Shown one piece after another: positions 6,712 to 10,110 of a stretch of 10,110 bases of DNA. The stretch covers positions 1 through 10,110 of the forward strand of contig CAZDCZ010000095.1 of the NCBI GenBank assembly GCA_964504155.1, in the 5' to 3' direction. How positions within the stretch are numbered: position 1 is the stretch's first letter; every line of letters starts with the position of its first letter. The notes beneath the pieces were generated by a model. The model saw only the letters and a program-made list of their open reading frames with translations. It did not search any database and was not told the origin of the DNA. This DNA is from CAZDCZ01 sp964504155 (lineage in GTDB: Bacteria; Bacteroidota; Bacteroidia; Bacteroidales; UBA12077). A program made the translations under genes and the position numbers.

Positions 6712-7614
6712 ATGTCTAAACACGGAACAATACGAAGATATACTCTTGAAATTGAAAAAATAAGAAGAGGACAATACCCTTCTTTTCAGGAAATTAAAGA
6801 TTATTTGTTTAATCATGGTTTTGAAATTGGAGACAGAACAATACAACGAGATATTGAACAAATCAGATTTGAATTTGGCATTGAAATTAAATACAGCAGA
6901 GACAAAAATGGATATTTTATCGACTATGAGAATAGCATAAATATTGAATCGTTTTTTAGATTTTTAGAAATAGTAAATACGGCAGAATTATTAACCGAAA
7001 GCTTAATTGAAAGTAAAGACGCTCTTAAACATATCTCATTTGATACAGGTGGCGGATTAAAAGGAATTGAAAACCTAAAGCCATTATTAAAAGCGATAAA
7101 AGACAGTAGAAAAATCACTTTCAATCATTTTAATTTTCATACTAATAAGACTCGCAAATATTCACTAAAACCGTATTTATTGAAAGAATATCAAAACAGG
7201 TGGTATGTTGTAGGCTTAATAGGAAATTTACGAGAATTCCGAACATTTGGTATAGATAGAATTGAAGATTTAGAAGTAAAAACAGAAACGTTTAAAGTCG
7301 ATAATAAACTTAATCCGATTGAAATGTTTGAAAAAACAATTGGTTTAGTTTATTCGCTAAATACTTCACAAAATGTAATTCTTTCATTTACACCAACACA
7401 AGGAAAATACATTAAAACTTTGCCTTTACATACATCTCAGAAAGTATTAATTGATAACGACATTGAGTTTCGTATTTCCATTACTGTTATTCCAAATTAT
7501 GAACTAACTCAATTAATTCTAAAACATGGAGACACTGTAAAAGTTATTGAGCCTGAGTGGTTAGTGAATGAAATTAAGGAGAATTTAAAAAGAGCAATTC
7601 AAAAATATGAGTAG
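6712..7614 (+). CDS. WYL-domain transcriptional regulator
   Basis: A 300-residue DNA-binding regulator. The N-terminal winged helix-turn-helix spans about residues 1-75, with SFQEIKDYLFNHGF and the recognition-helix region RTIQRDIEQIRFEFGI. The WYL domain (about 115-190) holds KITFNHFNFHTN, KYSLKPYLLKEYQNRWYVVG (W164, Y165) and FRTFGIDRIEDL. The C-terminal WCX-type domain runs to the end, with ILSFTPTQGKYIKTLPLHTS and VIEPEWLVNEIKENL. WYL domains sense nucleic-acid or nucleotide ligands, and such regulators often control phage-defence loci. ATG 6712 was chosen because MSKHGTIRRY matches the usual family start; the frame is open about 90 bases further upstream but over the inverted-repeat region. 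It sits between the methyltransferase and the UDG-exonuclease fusion and is the best candidate to regulate the neighbours. All domains look intact. Confidence 0.88.
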   Translation: MSKHGTIRRYTLEIEKIRRGQYPSFQEIKDYLFNHGFEIGDRTIQRDIEQIRFEFGIEIKYSRDKNGYFIDYENSINIESFFRFLEIVNTAELLTESLIESKDALKHISFDTGGGLKGIENLKPLLKAIKDSRKITFNHFNFHTNKTRKYSLKPYLLKEYQNRWYVVGLIGNLREFRTFGIDRIEDLEVKTETFKVDNKLNPIEMFEKTIGLVYSLNTSQNVILSFTPTQGKYIKTLPLHTSQKVLIDNDIEFRISITVIPNYELTQLILKHGDTVKVIEPEWLVNEIKENLKRAIQKYE

Positions 7615-7650
7615 AACGTCAAGTTTTGGCGTTAACTTATTATAAATTTG
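7615..7650 (+). promoter_or_regulatory. Hairpin/operator-like repeat and Bacteroidota-type promoter
   Basis: AACGTCAA (7615-7622) pairs with TTGGCGTT (7626-7633), eight bp with one wobble, starting right after the WYL stop codon. TTTTG (7624-7628) and TAAATTTG (7643-7650, fits TAnnTTTG) follow. The spacer of 14 bases is shorter than the usual 17-23, but the same arrangement recurs at 8943-8980. It would drive the fusion gene at 7739 with a leader of about 80 bases. Confidence 0.4.
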
Positions 7651-7738
7651 TACGTTTTAATATATAGCTAAATGTATTATAAAAATGACTCAAGAAAATT
7701 AACACAATAAGTATTGACTCAAATAGAAAATAATTATT

Positions 7739-8938
7739 ATGGAAGAAAAAAATTATGATTTAGGACTTTCTTTGAAAGTCTACGATTATTATATAAATAG
7801 TGAAATAGGTCATGCTAAATTGTGTAAGAAGTGCAAAAATCTATCTGAAACAAAAGGACATTCATCAATTAATGGTCCAATTCCAATATTTCATATTGGT
7901 AAAGAATATCAAAAAAGTAAAATCAAACTTTTGTTTTTAGGAAGTGTAGCTTATGGTTGGGATGAAGTATTAAATAACAGATTTTTTAAAGCCGATAAAC
8001 AGACTCGACTAAAAAATAAATCCGAAATAATTGATATAGTTGAGAAAGGTATTGAAAAATTGTTTTTTGCTGATAAAAAAAGGATGCCCTATTTTACATA
8101 CATGCGAGAAAGTAGTAATTTCATTTTTGACAATGACGGATATTCTAAAATTGCAATTAGTAATTTGCTAAAGTGTAATTCTGGTGCAGTTAGAAATCAC
8201 TACCCACAAAAAGTATTTGATTATTGTATTAAGTCTGATTTTACAGGAAATTTGATATCTGATCTTGAGCTACTAACTCCAACACATATTGTATTATCAT
8301 CATCTGATTATCGAAAATATGGACGGTATATTAAAATTATTAAAGGAATGGGTATAAAAACAATAATGTTGCCTCATCCATCATCTTCAGTAAAGGGAAA
8401 TTCATTGCAAAATTGGAAACAAAAAATTAAGGATTTTATTGGACAAAACACCTTCACAGCAATAGACTTTGAAACAGCAACACAAAACAGAAATTCAGCC
8501 TGTGCAGTTGGTATTGTAACTGTCGAAAACGGAATAATAACAGATGAATATTATACTCTTATCAAACCGCCAAACAACGAATATCATAAGCGTTGTATTC
8601 AAGTTCATGGAATTACAGAAATAGACACCGAGAATGCACTAACTTTTGATAAAATTTATCCTGAAATAAAGAAACGATTGCAAGGAAGAATTGTAGTTGC
8701 TCATAACGAATCATTTGACAGAATTGTTTTGCAGAAAACTATGGCGGAAAATGGTCTTGATTATTCCAAACTGAATATTTCAGACAGGTGGGAATGTACA
8801 ATGAAATTATGCAGAGCAAATAAAAAATACCCATCTAGTAAACTTAATGAATGTTGTGTAGTAGATAATATTGAATTAAATCATCACGAAGCACTTTCTG
8901 ATGCTCGTGCTTGTGCAGAGCTTTATTTAAGAAGATAA
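7739..8938 (+). CDS. Fusion of family-4-like uracil-DNA glycosylase and DEDDh 3'-5' exonuclease
   Basis: A 399-residue two-domain protein. Residues about 20-235 resemble Fe-S-containing family 4 uracil-DNA glycosylases: CKKC (C29, C32), LLFLGSVAYGW where the family has GEAPG, SNLLKCNSGAVRN (C146), YC (C163), LELLTPTHIVLSSSDY and HPSSS (213-217). The four cysteines have the family spacing (CxxC, then two about 17 apart) and could hold a 4Fe-4S cluster. Residues about 240-399 are a DnaQ-like exonuclease with all acidic and His residues: D243 and E245 (AIDFETAT), D327 (VVAHNESFD), H383 and D388 (HHEALSDA). Such exonucleases degrade DNA from the 3' end. Combined, the protein could recognise modified or uracil-bearing DNA and degrade it, in repair or against phage (inference). 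The altered first glycosylase motif means base-excision activity is not assured. It lies downstream of the WYL gene with its own apparent promoter. Confidence 0.8.
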   Translation: MEEKNYDLGLSLKVYDYYINSEIGHAKLCKKCKNLSETKGHSSINGPIPIFHIGKEYQKSKIKLLFLGSVAYGWDEVLNNRFFKADKQTRLKNKSEIIDIVEKGIEKLFFADKKRMPYFTYMRESSNFIFDNDGYSKIAISNLLKCNSGAVRNHYPQKVFDYCIKSDFTGNLISDLELLTPTHIVLSSSDYRKYGRYIKIIKGMGIKTIMLPHPSSSVKGNSLQNWKQKIKDFIGQNTFTAIDFETATQNRNSACAVGIVTVENGIITDEYYTLIKPPNNEYHKRCIQVHGITEIDTENALTFDKIYPEIKKRLQGRIVVAHNESFDRIVLQKTMAENGLDYSKLNISDRWECTMKLCRANKKYPSSKLNECCVVDNIELNHHEALSDARACAELYLRR

Positions 8939-8942
8939 TTTT

Positions 8943-8980
8943 ACGTCGACATATTTTGACGGAGTACAACTTTACTTTTG
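8943..8980 (+). promoter_or_regulatory. Promoter/operator-like site before the LRR and FtsZ-like genes
   Basis: ACGTC (8943-8947), TTTTGACG (8954-8961) and TACTTTTG (8973-8980, fits TAnnTTTG). TTTTG to TA distance is 19 bases, identical to the site at 7615-7650. CGTC and GACG can pair. Expected transcription start lies shortly before ATG 9004. Confidence 0.4.
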
Positions 8981-9003
8981 TATCGTAATGAAAATAACAC
9001 ATT

Positions 9004-9632
9004 ATGATTGTAAGCATTAAAAAAATACGTGAGTTTCAATCTTTATTTTACGACCCGAAATAGGGTTAGTTATATTAAAGAAAAACAAAATATGTCCTAT
9101 AAAACTATTTAATAAGTTCTGGTTTGTTCAAAGCCTAGATTTATATAATTCTAATATTTGTTCTTTGGAAGGAATAGAAATATTCCCGAATCTAAAAAAG
9201 CTGAATATCGAAGCAAACAGGATTGTAAATCTTATACCCCTAAATCGCTTACGAAAACTCAAAGAACTAAATCTTTGCAATAATAATATTAAGGATATTA
9301 GCACATTAGTTTATTGTAAAAATCTAAAAAGACTGAATATCGAAGGAAACAAAATTGTAGATCTTTCGCCCCTTACAAAATTGAGAAACCTTGAAAAGTT
9401 AAATATTTATGGTAATGATTTTAGGCAGATTACTGAATTATCTGAGTGCAAGAAACTAAAAGAATTATACATCTATCATCCACAAATTATGGATTATAAA
9501 CAGTTAAGTAATATCCCTAATCTAAAAACACTTTATATAAATCAATTTGAGACAAATAGAGATGATATAGAAGAATTACAAAATTATTTGCCTAATTGTA
9601 AAATAGAAACAATACTGGGTTATGTATTTTAA
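9004..9632 (+). pseudogene. Cytoplasmic leucine-rich repeat protein, apparent frameshift near the N-terminus
   Basis: The LRR part is open from 9033 to the stop at 9630-9632. It holds about six repeats of the internalin-like 22-residue kind, for example LKELNLCNNNIKDISTL. The only in-frame starts are TTG 9165, which would cut off the first repeat (SLDLYNSNICSLEGI), and other non-ATG codons. In another frame ATG 9004 gives MIVSIKKIREFQSLFYDP and then a TAG at 9058-9063. If one base were missing there, the chain would continue EIGLVILKKNKICPIKLFN into the repeats, giving a protein of about 209 residues placed correctly behind the promoter at 8943-8980. This is either a real frameshift, a sequencing error, or a gene using a non-ATG start. 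There is no signal peptide, so probably an intracellular protein-binding scaffold. The FtsZ-like gene starts 19 bases downstream. Confidence 0.6.
9201..9464 (+). repeat. Two 132-bp tandem units (44-residue double LRR)
   Basis: Units 9201-9332 and 9333-9464 both begin CTGAATATCGAAG and encode LNIE(A/G)N(R/K)IV(N/D)L, P-L, a -KLK- or -LEK- LN strand and a second LRR ending in CK(N/K)LK. The period is exactly 44 codons, i.e. two LRRs, showing amplification in pairs. Confidence 0.65.
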
Positions 9633-9651
9633 AAACGAATCAAACAGACAA

Positions 9652-10110
9652 ATGAGTAAGCCTAGAACAGTAATAGCGAGTATTGGAAGTCATGGAGAAA
9701 AGATTGTAAACGGATTGAATGAACAGGGCTTACTTGAAGCAGATTTTATGACTCACAATGAATTGATTAAAGACAGTTCAAAAAATATATTTATACTCTT
9801 TATAGTTTATTGCCCAAAAGATAACTGTATAGATAAGGTTGATGAACTTGCCGGATTATATACTAATAAAACGGTGATTGAGATTATTATAACGGATAAA
9901 ATAGAAAGACAAAATCCACATTACATAATAAGCAATTTATCTGTTGATGGTGTTGTAGAAGAGATTTCAACTTTAATAAAAGCATTTACTGATTTAGGTA
10001 AGTTTCCATCACAAAGTTGTATTGACATGGCAGACATTGTTGATTCTTTAAAAAATGCAGGCAAGTTACAAATGAAGGAATTTACATTTGAAGGAAGTGG
10101 AGATTATAAT
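9652..10110 (+). CDS. Divergent FtsZ/tubulin-like protein, 3' end beyond the window
   Basis: The first 153 codons of a gene cut by the window edge; ATG 9652 is the first in frame after the LRR stop. The start (TVIASIGSHGEKIVNGLNEQ) follows the FtsZ pattern in which a strand and a glycine loop bind GTP, followed by GLLEADFMTHNEL like the (G)VDFIxxNTD segment. Later, SCIDMADIVDSLKNAG and EFTFEGSG resemble the C-terminal FtsZ part (xNxDFADVxxxMxNAG then GxGxxSG). The stretch between is much shorter than in FtsZ, and the tubulin signature GGGTGTG is absent: IFILFIVYCPKDNC stands in its place. So this is probably an FtsZ-superfamily relative that does not bind GTP normally, not the division protein. 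It is close behind the LRR gene, so the two may act together. The match is by eye over weak similarity and could be wrong. Confidence 0.5.
   Translation, partial: MSKPRTVIASIGSHGEKIVNGLNEQGLLEADFMTHNELIKDSSKNIFILFIVYCPKDNCIDKVDELAGLYTNKTVIEIIITDKIERQNPHYIISNLSVDGVVEEISTLIKAFTDLGKFPSQSCIDMADIVDSLKNAGKLQMKEFTFEGSGDYN

Noticed and set aside
1..10110. CRISPR array, tRNA or rRNA genes
   Set aside because: No regularly spaced direct repeats and no cloverleaf or rRNA-like stretches were seen.

Overview
The window looks like a piece of accessory genome from a member of the Bacteroidota. It is very AT-rich. Two gene starts are preceded by the TAnnTTTG -7 promoter element typical of that phylum, one secreted protein has a signal peptide ending in NAQ, and the gene types (Bacteroidota-style RAYT element, WYL regulator, leucine-rich repeat proteins) fit. 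Species or genus cannot be given from the sequence.

Left third (1-3690): a graveyard. On the minus strand (about 160-1330) lies a type III restriction-modification Mod methyltransferase that has lost its N-terminus and carries at least three, probably six, frameshifts, most in homopolymers. An intact small membrane protein with a bacterial PH-like domain follows (1572-2033), with a strong Shine-Dalgarno and its own terminator. Then comes a degenerate RAYT (REP-associated Y1 HUH transposase) element (2177-2887) bounded by two inverted hairpins. It abuts the 5' part of an IS1380-like transposase (minus strand). Just beyond is the last 110 or so codons of a type III Res subunit (3354-3689), with its PD-(D/E)xK endonuclease residues. 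Mod and Res remnants now face opposite ways with mobile-element debris between them.

Middle and right (3731-10110): all genes are on the plus strand. They are a secreted LRR protein, a SPPYW-type DNA amino-methyltransferase, a WYL-domain transcription regulator, a fusion of a family-4-like uracil-DNA glycosylase with a DEDDh 3'-5' exonuclease, a cytoplasmic LRR protein (probably frameshifted near its N-terminus), and, cut by the window end, a divergent FtsZ/tubulin-like protein without the usual GTP-binding glycines.

Functional reading (inference): a DNA methyltransferase, a WYL regulator and a nucleic-acid-processing fusion side by side next to a wrecked type III R-M locus resembles a defence island. 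The fusion gene and the LRR/FtsZ-like pair share a promoter/operator layout: ACGTC, then TTTTG(G/A)CG, then TAnnTTTG at the same spacing. A common regulator, perhaps the WYL protein, could therefore control them. The most unusual items are the UDG-exonuclease fusion, the degenerate FtsZ-like protein beside an LRR gene, and the methyltransferase whose N-terminal half looks like a decayed copy of its own catalytic half.
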